Positions 32,547 through 41,077 of a stretch of DNA of 64,000 bases are shown here, piece by piece; position 1 is the first letter of the stretch; every line of letters begins with the position of its first letter. The DNA is from JALYOC01 sp036675345 (GTDB lineage Bacteria; Myxococcota; Myxococcia; Myxococcales; Myxococcaceae). The notes beneath the pieces were generated by a model. It searched no databases. It was not told the DNA's origin and worked only from the letters and a program-made list of their open reading frames with translations. The stretch is from the NCBI GenBank assembly GCA_036675345.1, contig JAKFFE010000048.1, forward strand, positions 62,001-126,000, given 5' to 3'. Position numbers and translations under genes: made by a program.

Positions 32547-33935
32547 CTACCGCGCCGGGATCAGCACCGTGAACGTGCTGCCCGCGCCCGGGGTGGACTC
32601 CACCCGCACCGCCCCTCCGTGGGCCTCGACCACCTTCTTCACCACCGCCAGGCCCAGGCCGGTTCCGGTGGCGCGGGTGGTGAAGAAAGGCTCGAAGATC
32701 CGCTGCAGGTTCTCGGCGGCGATCCCGCAGCCCCGGTCGCGCACCTCCAGCCGGAGCAGCACCTGCTCTGGCCCCTGCTCGCGCCCCAGCCTCACCTGGA
32801 TCGGCTCGTTGCCCGCGCCGGCATCCAGTGAGTTGGTCAGTAGATTCAGCACCGCCTGCTGAAGCATCCGGGCATCCCCGAACACCGCCGGCAGTGCCTC
32901 CTCCGTCTCGATCCGGATCTCGGCCTGATCGCTGCGACTGGCGCGGCGGGCTCGCTCCGCGGCCTGGGCGACGATCTCCTCCATCCGCTCCAGCTTCCGC
33001 TCGCGCAGCGGCCGGGCGAAGTCCAGCAGCTCGGCCACCATCTCCTCCAGGCGAGCCGCCTCCTCCGCCACCACCCCCAGCAGGTGATCGGCGGGGGCCT
33101 GGGGCGGGATCAGCCGCCGCAGGCCTCCCACCGAGTTGAAGATCACCGCCACCGGGTTGCGGACCTCATGGGCCACCACCGCGGCCAGCTCTCCCAGGGC
33201 GGCCAGCCGCTCCCGGCGCACCACCTCGCCCTGCGCCAGGGCCAGGTCCAGACAGCTGCGGCGCAGGTCCTCCACCAGCCCCAGTTGCGCCAGCGCGGTG
33301 GCCAGGTGCCGCCCGATCAACTCCAGGAACGGTCGGTCCGCGTCGGAGGCCACCGACTCGTGCATCGTCACCGGGCCACACCGGCGCAGGACCAACATCC
33401 CGTGGCAGCGGCCCCCCGCGCCCTCCTGGACCGGGACCTGGATCAGACAGCAGGGCTCCGGAAGCGGGCAGGGAGACGGGAACACCCGGTCGAAGGCGGC
33501 CAGCAGGGGCGAGGGGCCCGGCGGCGCGCCGCGGTCCACCACGATCAGCTCCCGCGGCACATCGGCGCAGACCACTCCGGGCAGCGGTTCCGGCTCCCAC
33601 ACCGGGACCGTCTCCTGCCTCCCCTCGGCGATCTCCGCCACCGCCAGCCTCACCCGCTCCTCCCGATCGCAGAGAAAGCCGGCGGCATGGTCGTAGTCGA
33701 ACAAGGAGAGCAGCGTCCGGCAGGCCAGCCGGAGGATCTCCGCCTCGCTCCCGCAGCGGGGCCACTGCACCGAGAACTCGTTGAGCGCCTCCACCCGCCG
33801 CAGCTGCCGGCTTACGTCGCGCTGGGCGAAGTACAGCCGCTGCTCGGTCAGCACCAGCCGCCGCAGCTGGTCCTCCAGGGTGCGCACCTGCGCGCGCAAC
33901 GCCTCCGCCTCGCTGTCTTGATCGCGCCCGGCCAT
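32547..33935 (-). CDS. cytosolic GAF-type sensor histidine kinase
   Basis: A 462-residue kinase without membrane segments. An N-terminal coiled coil (residues ~8-50) leads into a GAF-like domain (~52-215), with an unusual set of Cys (CADV, CPLPEPCC and CHGML). His256 in VVAHEVRNPV is the phosphorylation site, with an unusual Val-Arg in place of Ile-Asn. The ATPase domain has NLLTNSLDA, VRDRGCGI, FEPFFTT and GTGLGLAVV. It starts 6 bp after the FIST-domain gene, a pairing known from NosP/NahK-type nitric-oxide signalling. No response regulator is adjacent. Confidence 0.92.
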   Translation of the reverse strand: MAGRDQDSEAEALRAQVRTLEDQLRRLVLTEQRLYFAQRDVSRQLRRVEALNEFSVQWPRCGSEAEILRLACRTLLSLFDYDHAAGFLCDREERVRLAVAEIAEGRQETVPVWEPEPLPGVVCADVPRELIVVDRGAPPGPSPLLAAFDRVFPSPCPLPEPCCLIQVPVQEGAGGRCHGMLVLRRCGPVTMHESVASDADRPFLELIGRHLATALAQLGLVEDLRRSCLDLALAQGEVVRRERLAALGELAAVVAHEVRNPVAVIFNSVGGLRRLIPPQAPADHLLGVVAEEAARLEEMVAELLDFARPLRERKLERMEEIVAQAAERARRASRSDQAEIRIETEEALPAVFGDARMLQQAVLNLLTNSLDAGAGNEPIQVRLGREQGPEQVLLRLEVRDRGCGIAAENLQRIFEPFFTTRATGTGLGLAVVKKVVEAHGGAVRVESTPGAGSTFTVLIPAR

Positions 33936-33941
33936 CGCTGT

Positions 33942-35126
33942 TTACGCCGTCGGATACAGCGCGCAGAGCACGCCGGTGAAGTTGTGGAACCTCGTCTCCC
34001 CACCCACCGGGGCGATCTCCCCGAAGGTGTGCAGCCCCACCCAGGGAGTGTGCTCCTCGAAGGCCGCCAGCTGCGGACGGATCAGCATCGGGTTGGTCTG
34101 CTCTCCAAACAGCAACCGGCCTCGTCCCGCGCAGTTCAGCTCGATCACCAGCAACGGCCGCTCGCTCCGCCTCGCCCGCAGCTCCCGGGCCGCCTCCTCC
34201 CCTCGGCGGGCGACCATCGGCGCGTCGCGCACCGCGGCCTGCACCATCGTCCCCTCCGGGATCTCCGCGGCGAAGGCCAGCGTGCCCCGCGCCTCGTCCA
34301 GCCGCAGCGGGACCCGGACCACGAACTCGCCAAAGCCCTCCACCGGCGCCGGCAGCCGCTCGGCCACCACCAGATGGGCGGAGTGCATCCCGTTGAGGCT
34401 CTGCGCCTCCTCGGGGAGGAACTGCCGGAAGTAGTCCCAGGCCGGCTGGCCCTCCACCTCCCGCAGCTCTCCCTGGCCGGAGGAGGTGACCTGCTTCTCG
34501 GTGCCCAGCAGCGCCGCCCCGTGGCTGATCACCAGCTGCGGGTCCACCTTCCCGGAGATCAACACCGCGCTGAGGCTGTCGCTGTGCGCCTGGCCGCCGA
34601 AGTACTGGTAGGTGCGCTGGAAGGTGAACATGTCCCCGGCGGTCCCTCCGGCGACGACCAGCGGGTAGGGCAGCGCCCGGTCCAGCGTCTGGAAGAAGTT
34701 GCCGAACTGGAAGGTGACCCCGTCCGGGAACAGCAGCAGCAACCGCCCCTGGGTCCCGCACTCCGCCACCTGGCGCGCCAGCTCCCGGGCGGCGCGCTCC
34801 GGATCGGCGGAGATGTTCTCCACCTTCAGCGGATGAAAGCCGATCTCCTCCGAACTCACTGCGGCCACCACCACCGCGTGGCTGCCCTCCTCCGAGCCAT
34901 GCTCCCCGATCACGCCCTCTCCCGAGCAGCCCAGGACCGGGGCCCCGTCCGCGGCGTGATGGACCGCCTCCACCAGCGACTGCTGATCGTAGCCCGCGGT
35001 GGCGAACAGGAAGACCAGCGCCGCCCTCCGTCCCTCCAGCGGCGCCAGGGCCAGCGCCATCGCCTCCCGGCCCGCCACCAGCGGATCCCGGCTGAGACTG
35101 CGGCCCGTTCCTACCCTGGTTCCCAT
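33942..35126 (-). CDS. FIST-domain sensor protein
   Basis: A 394-residue protein with FIST N (about 25-215; ALVFLFATAGYDQQSLVEAV, VLGCSGEGVIGEHG) and FIST C (about 220-375) domains. FIST proteins bind small ligands; the NosP group binds heme and nitric oxide and controls a co-transcribed histidine kinase. Here the kinase gene follows after 6 bp, which supports that kind of partnership; heme binding itself cannot be read from the sequence. The ATG at 35126 has GGGGGG upstream. No signal peptide or membrane segment; cytosolic. Confidence 0.88.
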   Translation of the reverse strand: MGTRVGTGRSLSRDPLVAGREAMALALAPLEGRRAALVFLFATAGYDQQSLVEAVHHAADGAPVLGCSGEGVIGEHGSEEGSHAVVVAAVSSEEIGFHPLKVENISADPERAARELARQVAECGTQGRLLLLFPDGVTFQFGNFFQTLDRALPYPLVVAGGTAGDMFTFQRTYQYFGGQAHSDSLSAVLISGKVDPQLVISHGAALLGTEKQVTSSGQGELREVEGQPAWDYFRQFLPEEAQSLNGMHSAHLVVAERLPAPVEGFGEFVVRVPLRLDEARGTLAFAAEIPEGTMVQAAVRDAPMVARRGEEAARELRARRSERPLLVIELNCAGRGRLLFGEQTNPMLIRPQLAAFEEHTPWVGLHTFGEIAPVGGETRFHNFTGVLCALYPTA

Positions 35127-35251
35127 GTGGTGCCCCCCTTGCGCCTGCGGCCGGACTCTAGCCCGCCTGCCTGCTCGCTCCCCAGTCCCCAAAGGACTGA
35201 ATCCTTCGTCGATTGTCCCGGCTCGTACGGGAAGCCAAGGAGGCAATCCCC

Positions 35252-35434
35252 ATGTGCAGCCGTGTTCGTTGTCGGAAGTGCAGCAAGGTGACCTGGAGCG
35301 GGTGTGGAGCCCATGTGGACTCGGTGATGCGCGGCGTGCCGCAGGAGGATCGCTGCAGTTGTGCCGCGGCGACGTCTTCCGCCGCTCCCCCGGCGACGGC
35401 GAACGGCTCCTGGTGGTCGCTCCTCACGAAGTAG
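35252..35434 (+). CDS. small Cys-rich (zinc-ribbon-like) conserved protein, 60 aa
   Basis: The product has RCRKCSKVTWSGCGAHVDSV followed by VPQEDRCSC. CxxC, CG.H and CxC are arranged as for one zinc site. I recall the segment 'CGKTTWSGCGAHVD.V...VP...RC' from short uncharacterised proteins in other high-GC bacteria. The ATG at 35252 has a perfect AAGGAGG 8 nt upstream; an earlier in-frame start (35213) is unsupported. The C-terminal half is low-complexity Ala/Ser. Upstream at 35192-35206 is a small dyad AAGGA/TCCTT. Function unknown. Confidence 0.75.
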   Translation: MCSRVRCRKCSKVTWSGCGAHVDSVMRGVPQEDRCSCAAATSSAAPPATANGSWWSLLTK

Positions 35435-35499
35435 CTGCTTCGAGAGTCCGGGGGGGCCGCTTTGTGCTGGCCTCCCTCCTGGAAGGCCAGTGGCCTAGG

Positions 35500-36567
35500 A
35501 TGCGCAGCACCGACGTGCAGGCTGTCCTTCCCAAGACCCCCGAGCCTACAAGTCCGCTGGCCCGCTGCCAGAAGCGGGTCCCCGGGACCCTGGCCGCGTT
35601 CGCGGTGGGCACCGTGGCCCTCCTGTCCTCCCGCTCCACCCCCGCGCTCAGCCCGTTGATCTCGGCGGTGATCCTGGGCGGGGTGCTGGCCAACCTCAAC
35701 GTGCTGCCGGCCTCGCTCGCCCCGGGGATCACCTTCTCCGCCAAGCAACTGCTGCGGCTGGCGGTGGGCCTTCTGGGCCTGCGGCTGGCGGTCTCCCAGG
35801 TGCTGGCGGTGGGTCCCTCCGGCCTGGCGGTGATCGCCGCGGCGGTGGTGGGCACCTTCGTCTTCACCACCTTCGTCGGCAAGCGCTTCGGCCTGCCCCG
35901 GTCTCTCTCCGCGGTGCTGGCCGCCGGGACCTCGATCTGCGGCGCGGCGGCGATCGTCGCCGTCTCCGGAGCGGTGGACGCCAAGGAGGAGGACACCGCG
36001 GTAGGAGTGGGGGCGGTGACCCTCTACGGCACCCTCTCGATGCTGCTCTATCCGGTGATCGGCGCCGCGCTGGGGCTGACCGCGCAGCAGTTCGGGCTGT
36101 GGTCCGGCGCGTCGATCCACGAGGTGGCCCAGGTGGTGGGCGCGGCCTTCAGCTTCGACAGCGCCACCGGTTCGGCCGCCGCGGCGGAGCTGGCCACGGT
36201 GGTCAAGCTGGGCCGGGTGTTGACCCTGGCGCCGATGGCGATCGTGCTCACCCTGATGTTCCGCAAGGGCAAGGCCCCCAACGGCCAGCCCCTCAAGCCC
36301 GGCGCCCGGGTGCCGCTGGTCCCCTGGTTCATCCTCCTGTTCGTGGTCAGCATGGCGGTGCGCTCGCTGGGGGTGCTCCCCACCGGGACGGTGGACGCGC
36401 TGATCCAGGCGGACAACTTCCTGCTGGCGGTGGCAATGGCCGGGCTGGGGCTGGACCTCAAGTGGTCCAAGGTCCGCGCCGCCGGGCTGCGCCCGCTCTA
36501 CGTGACCGGGATCGCCACGGTGTTCATCTCGATGCTCTCCCTGGGCCTGGTGATGGTCCTGCGCTGA
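35500..36567 (+). CDS. YeiH/UPF0324 family putative sulfate-exporter-type membrane protein
   Basis: A 355-residue integral membrane protein with about ten hydrophobic segments. Family blocks seen include LSPLISAVILGGVLANL, GLLGLRLAVSQVLAVG, AAGTSICGAAAIVAVSGAV and the C-terminal VAMAGLGLDLKWSKVRAAGLRP. Annotated relatives are called sulfate exporters, but transport has little direct proof. The ATG at 35500 gives the usual family length; its ribosome-binding site is weak. It follows the small zinc-ribbon-like gene by 65 bp and converges on the 36574 gene with 6 bp left. Confidence 0.88.
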   Translation: MRSTDVQAVLPKTPEPTSPLARCQKRVPGTLAAFAVGTVALLSSRSTPALSPLISAVILGGVLANLNVLPASLAPGITFSAKQLLRLAVGLLGLRLAVSQVLAVGPSGLAVIAAAVVGTFVFTTFVGKRFGLPRSLSAVLAAGTSICGAAAIVAVSGAVDAKEEDTAVGVGAVTLYGTLSMLLYPVIGAALGLTAQQFGLWSGASIHEVAQVVGAAFSFDSATGSAAAAELATVVKLGRVLTLAPMAIVLTLMFRKGKAPNGQPLKPGARVPLVPWFILLFVVSMAVRSLGVLPTGTVDALIQADNFLLAVAMAGLGLDLKWSKVRAAGLRPLYVTGIATVFISMLSLGLVMVLR

Positions 36568-36573
36568 GCCGGG

Positions 36574-38364
36574 CTACAGCGAAGTGCCGGGAGTGGTCGG
36601 CGCGGTGGACCACTGGAGCTGGTCCAGCAACACCATCGAGTCGAAGTTGGGGTCGGCGGTGTCCCACAGCGCGAAGCGCAGGGTGATCGTCTCCCCGGGC
36701 ACCACGTTCCCTCGAACCGTCAGCCAGCCGGTGCCACCGCCCACCTGGTCGCCGGTCTCGCAGACGTCGGTCACCCCCTCCAACCCGGTGCCGACCAGGT
36801 CCGCGGTGCCGATGCAGGTGGTGATGCTCTCCGGCATCAGGGAGGTGCAGCCGATCGGGCCGTTCTTGCAGGCGGTGAAGTACCCGGTGTCCAGGGTGGC
36901 CAGGTTGGTCCCCACCGGGAAGCGCTGATCGCCCGGGGCGGTGTAGTTCGCCAGGTTCCGGTCCGCCGGATTGGCCGGCGTCCCCTCGAAGGCGGAGGTC
37001 AGCAACACCAGGAACGGGTCGTTGAAGGCCGAGCAGGTCCACTCCGGGAACTCCGCGGAGAGGAAGTAGCTGCTCACCTGGAAGGAGCGGGCGTTCTGCG
37101 GCACCTTCACGGTCAGCTGCAGCATCACCGGATCCAGCGCGGTGCTCCCGCCCAGCGCCGGACACCCGGGCGCTCTCGGACGGGTGCCCCCGTTGGCCAG
37201 CAGCCAGTCCGAGGGGAAGCCGCTGCTGGTCGTGTTGTTGGTGCTCTCGAAGCTGGAGAAGCCGGGGTTCAGATCGGCGGTCCCCGCGGCATGGGCGGTG
37301 GAGAGCACCAGCAGCGCGCCGCCCTCCCTGGCGGTCACCGCGCCCAGCTGTGGCCGCACCGCGCGCTGCTCCGCGGCCGGAGTTCCGGTGCCATCCACCT
37401 TCACCCACTGGGCGTTGACCAGACCCCAGCCGCTGCCCGGCGTCTGCTGACACACCCCCAGCGCCTTCGCCGCGTCCGCCGCGTTGTTGGCCTGGGTGTC
37501 CAGCCCCACGTCACAGGCGACGGGCGCGGTGTCCGTCTCCCCATCGCAGTTGTCATCCACCCCGTTGCCCGGCACCTCGAAGGCGCCTGGTCCCACCTCC
37601 AGCGGTTGGGGGCAACCGTCCTCCGCCGAGTCGCAGCAGTCGCCGTCGCAGCGGGCGTAGCCATCCCCGTCCACGTCCAGCGAGTCGTCGGGGTTTCCGT
37701 TGCAGTCCTCGTCCAGGCCATTGCCGCAGGCATCCACCGTCGGCACCACCTCTCCCTGGCAGCCGCCCCAGGTCCCGTCCGAATCGCAGGTCTGGGTGCC
37801 CGCCGAGCAGAGCCCCACCCCGGAGGTTCCCTCCGGCCCGGAGTAGCAGCTGCGGCTCTCTCCGGCGCCGCACTCCGGGGGCACCTCCAGGACGCAGCTC
37901 CCCGCGGTGCACAGATGGTCGACCTCACAGGCCCGGCCGCAGCTGCCGCAGTTCTCCGGATCGGTCTGGAGATCGGGATCCCCGGTGCCGTCGCAATCGT
38001 CGTCCACCGAGTTTCCACAGCTCTCGCTGGCGGCGGGAGTGATCTCTCCCTGGCAGGCGCTGCCCCAGGTGCCATCCGTCTGGCAGGTGTTGGTGCCCGC
38101 CTGGCAGCGGCCGACTCCCTGGGTGCTCGCCGGTCCGCTGTAGCAGGCGCGGGTGGCGCCGGCGGTGCACTCCGGGGTCAGGCACTGGCCCGCGGTGCAC
38201 TGCTGTCCGGTCTGACAGGCGGTACCGCAGGCTCCGCAGTGCGCGGTGTCGGTCTGGAGCTCCACGCAGGCCTCCCCCCCGCAACGCTCGCAGGGCTCTT
38301 CGGAAGGTCCACAGCCGACGACGGCAAGCGTGACGGCCAGCACAGCCAGAGACACAAAGCGCAT
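36574..38364 (-). CDS. Cys-rich MopE-like lipoprotein with choice-of-anchor-L-type domain
   Basis: The 596-residue product has a signal peptide ending in AVVGCGPS (Cys18), a lipobox. Residues ~20-280 are a string of Cys-rich modules (for example CGACGTACQTGQQCTAGQC and SCGNSVDDDCDG) with DGDGY-type Asp-rich loops, as in MopE-like proteins. The C-terminal ~300 residues (SSFESTNNTTSSGFPSDWLL; FPEWTCSAFNDPFLVLL; NLATLDTGY) match the choice-of-anchor L type of surface domain. Such proteins are common in Myxococcota and are probably exposed on the cell surface; ligand unknown. GGGGGA precedes the ATG. It is divergent from the HD-GYP gene. Confidence 0.85.
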   Translation of the reverse strand: MRFVSLAVLAVTLAVVGCGPSEEPCERCGGEACVELQTDTAHCGACGTACQTGQQCTAGQCLTPECTAGATRACYSGPASTQGVGRCQAGTNTCQTDGTWGSACQGEITPAASESCGNSVDDDCDGTGDPDLQTDPENCGSCGRACEVDHLCTAGSCVLEVPPECGAGESRSCYSGPEGTSGVGLCSAGTQTCDSDGTWGGCQGEVVPTVDACGNGLDEDCNGNPDDSLDVDGDGYARCDGDCCDSAEDGCPQPLEVGPGAFEVPGNGVDDNCDGETDTAPVACDVGLDTQANNAADAAKALGVCQQTPGSGWGLVNAQWVKVDGTGTPAAEQRAVRPQLGAVTAREGGALLVLSTAHAAGTADLNPGFSSFESTNNTTSSGFPSDWLLANGGTRPRAPGCPALGGSTALDPVMLQLTVKVPQNARSFQVSSYFLSAEFPEWTCSAFNDPFLVLLTSAFEGTPANPADRNLANYTAPGDQRFPVGTNLATLDTGYFTACKNGPIGCTSLMPESITTCIGTADLVGTGLEGVTDVCETGDQVGGGTGWLTVRGNVVPGETITLRFALWDTADPNFDSMVLLDQLQWSTAPTTPGTSL

Positions 38365-38460
38365 GTGGAATCCCCCGGAACGGCTGAGCACCGCTTTAGA
38401 CCGCGGTCGCCGGCGCAGGCAATCCTCTCGCCGGATTGGCCCCCCGGCGGTGCGGCGGCG

Positions 38461-40017
38461 ATGATGCGCCCGGCGTCCATGCCGCATCCTCCGCTCCAGC
38501 TCACCGAGGTCCTCTGCGCCCTCTCCCTGGCCACCGACCTGGCCAACGGGAACCCGCCGGAGACCACCCTGCGGATCTGTCTGTTGGCGGTGGGGTTGGC
38601 GGAGGAGGAGGACCTGGGGCCGGACGCGCGCGCGGACGTCTTCTACACCGCGCTGCTGCGGTACATCGGCTGCACCGCGTTCGCCCCGGAGGAGGCGGCG
38701 CTGGGCTTTGACGACCTGGCCTTCAAGCAGCTCTACACCCCGCTGGATGCCGGACGGCAGGCACGGATGGTCGGCGCCACGGTGGTGGGGTTGGCCGCCG
38801 GCCAGTCGCCGCTGCGGCGCGCCCGCTCGGTGGCCAAGGTCCTGACCCGTCCGGGGTTACCCGGCGAACTGGCGCGGGCCAGCTGCGAAGTCGGTCAGCG
38901 CCTGGCGCAGCGACTGCGGATGGCGCCGGTGGTGGTGGGCGCGCTGGAGGAGATCCACGAGCGGTGGGACGGAAAGGGTGTCCCGCTGCGCAAGCGAAGA
39001 GAGGCGATCTCCCTTCCCGCGCGGGTGGTGCAGGTGGCGCTGGTGGCCGAACAGCAACTGCGGATGGGAGGAGTGGCGGGAGCAGTCCGGGAGCTGAAGG
39101 CCCGGAGCGGAGGGCAGCTGGATCCCTCGCTGGTGAAGCGCTTCCTGGGGGCCTCCCCCCGGCTGGCCGCGTCGCTGCAGGGGATCTCCGCCTGGACCGC
39201 GGTGCTCCAGCGCGCACCTGGCGATCCGGTGAAGCTGGACCTGGCGACGGTGGCCACTGCCTTCGCCGACTTCGTGGATCTCAAGTCCGCCTTCACCTTC
39301 GGACACTCCACCCGGGTGGCGGAGCTGGCCCGCCAGGCCGGCGTCTGCCTCGGGCTTCCCCCCGCGGAGCTGGAGCGGCTGCACCTGGCCGGACTGCTTC
39401 ACGACCTGGGGCGGGTAGGGGTGCCCACCGGGATCTGGGACAAGCCCGGGCCGCTGGACGCCGCGGAGTGGGATCGGGTCCAGCTCCACGCGCACGACAC
39501 CCACCGGATCCTCTCCCGCTCTCCGGCGCTCCACCAGGTGGCGGAGCTGGCGGCCCAGCACCATGAGCGGCTGGACGGTTCCGGCTATCCGCGGCGATCA
39601 CCCGGCCTCCAGCTGGGCCCGGCGGCGCGGGTGCTGGCGGCGGCGGACTGCTACGACGCGCTGCTCTCGGAGCGCCCCCATCGGGGAGCGAAGAGCCGGC
39701 CCGAGGCCCGCGCGCAGCTGGAGGCGGAGTCGGCAGCCGGACGTCTGGATCCGCGCGCGGTCCGCGCGGTGCTGGAGGCGGCAGGGGAGGCGGTGCCCAG
39801 GCGGGGAGCGTGGCCGGCGGGGCTGACCGACCGGGAGGTGCAGGTGCTCCGGCGGCTGGTGCAGGGCGAGTCCAACAAGGAGATCGCCCGGCACTTCGGA
39901 CTCTCCGCCCGCACCGTGCAGCACCACGCGATCCACATCTACGCCAAGCTGGGCGTCTCCAGCCGGGCGGGGGCGGCGCTGTTCGCGCTGGAGCACCGCC
40001 TGGTCGGTCCGGAGTAG
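38461..40017 (+). CDS. HD-GYP phosphodiesterase-type protein with LuxR HTH
   Basis: A 518-residue protein with an HD-GYP domain in its second half. The HD pair is His314-Asp315 (LLHDLGRVG), the GYP motif is in HHERLDGSGYPR, and the upstream FGHSTRVAELA segment fits. HD-GYP enzymes hydrolyse cyclic di-GMP. The N-terminal half resembles a degenerate HD-like helical bundle. The C-terminal ~65 residues form a LuxR-type HTH (LTDREVQVLRRLVQGESNKE, then LSARTVQHHAIHIYAKLGVS). The fusion suggests a transcription regulator that senses or degrades a cyclic dinucleotide (inference). Start uncertain among ATGs at 38461, 38464 and 38479. Promoters shared with the divergent lipoprotein gene lie in the 96-bp gap. 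Confidence 0.88.
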   Translation: MMRPASMPHPPLQLTEVLCALSLATDLANGNPPETTLRICLLAVGLAEEEDLGPDARADVFYTALLRYIGCTAFAPEEAALGFDDLAFKQLYTPLDAGRQARMVGATVVGLAAGQSPLRRARSVAKVLTRPGLPGELARASCEVGQRLAQRLRMAPVVVGALEEIHERWDGKGVPLRKRREAISLPARVVQVALVAEQQLRMGGVAGAVRELKARSGGQLDPSLVKRFLGASPRLAASLQGISAWTAVLQRAPGDPVKLDLATVATAFADFVDLKSAFTFGHSTRVAELARQAGVCLGLPPAELERLHLAGLLHDLGRVGVPTGIWDKPGPLDAAEWDRVQLHAHDTHRILSRSPALHQVAELAAQHHERLDGSGYPRRSPGLQLGPAARVLAAADCYDALLSERPHRGAKSRPEARAQLEAESAAGRLDPRAVRAVLEAAGEAVPRRGAWPAGLTDREVQVLRRLVQGESNKEIARHFGLSARTVQHHAIHIYAKLGVSSRAGAALFALEHRLVGPE

Positions 40018-40080
40018 GCCATCTGGCCGATGTTCGCATTGAAGGTTCCAGCGAAGGTCTGTCCCTCTCTCGGAGGTCTC

Positions 40081-41037
40081 ATGTCCCGAAGCATCCTCAG
40101 CCTGCTCGTCCTCTCCCTGCTCTCCGCGTGTGGTGCGGGCCCCTCCCGCGCGGCGGCGGTCCGCACCACCCCGCTGGTGGTCCCCGCCACGGTGGCCTAC
40201 CAGGAGGGGAGCTTCACCGGCACCGGAGGGCTGAAGCTGTACGAGGCCTCCTGGCGCCCTCCCACCGGCGAGCCCCGGGCGGCGGTGGTGCTCCTGCACG
40301 GACTCAAGGACCACGCGGATCGCTACGCGGAGGTGGCCACCGCCCTGGTGGGCTCGGGCTACGCGGTCCACGCCTTCGATCTGCGGGGACACGCCCTCTC
40401 CGAGGGTGAGCGCGCGTTCGTGGAGCGCTTCGATGACTACGTGGCGGACCTGGGCTTGTTCGTGCAGCGGGTGCAGGCGGAGCATCCGGGCAAGCCGCTC
40501 TTCCTCTTCGGCCACAGCATGGGCGGGGCGATCAGCACCCTCTATGCCTTGGAGAACCAGTCCCGGCTGGGCGGGTTGATCCTCTCCGCCGCGGCGCTCA
40601 AGCCGGGCAAGGACGTCAACGCGGTGCTGGTGGCGCTCAGCGGCGTCGCCTCCGCGCTTACCCCGCGGGCCAAGCTGCTGGAGGGAGAGGAGACCAAGTT
40701 CTCCCGCGATCCCCAGGTGGTGGCCCAGATGAAGAGCGACCCGCTGATCCTCCAGGGCAACGGGCCGGCCCGCACCGGCGCGGAGCTGCTCAAGGCGATG
40801 GATCGCATCGGCCAGCGGGCCGGCGAACTGTCCCTCCCGGTGCTGGCCCTGCACGGGACGGCGGACCAGCTGACCAATCCGGAGGGCAGCGCGGAGCTGA
40901 TCGCCAAGGCGGTCTCCACCGACAAGACGCTGACCACCTACGAAGGGCTGGTCCACGATCTGGTCCACGAGCCGGAGCGGGCCAAGGTGATCGCGGATCT
41001 GATCGCCTGGCTGGATACCCGGGCGCCGAAGCCGTAG
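40081..41037 (+). CDS. lysophospholipase/monoacylglycerol-lipase-like lipoprotein
   Basis: A 318-residue alpha/beta hydrolase of the MGL/serine aminopeptidase S33 group. The lipobox is LLSAC (Cys17). The oxyanion segment is LLHGLKDHADRY, the nucleophile is Ser146 in GHSMGG, the acid lies in HGTADQLTNP and the His in VHDLVHE. It probably cleaves monoacylglycerol or lysophospholipid at the envelope. GGAGGT lies 6 nt before the ATG. The gene follows the HD-GYP gene by 63 bp; a shared transcript is possible but not compelling. Confidence 0.9.
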   Translation: MSRSILSLLVLSLLSACGAGPSRAAAVRTTPLVVPATVAYQEGSFTGTGGLKLYEASWRPPTGEPRAAVVLLHGLKDHADRYAEVATALVGSGYAVHAFDLRGHALSEGERAFVERFDDYVADLGLFVQRVQAEHPGKPLFLFGHSMGGAISTLYALENQSRLGGLILSAAALKPGKDVNAVLVALSGVASALTPRAKLLEGEETKFSRDPQVVAQMKSDPLILQGNGPARTGAELLKAMDRIGQRAGELSLPVLALHGTADQLTNPEGSAELIAKAVSTDKTLTTYEGLVHDLVHEPERAKVIADLIAWLDTRAPKP

Positions 41038-41077
41038 GCGCCCCCCAGAGATCAGAGGCCGATGACGGGTGCGGCGT

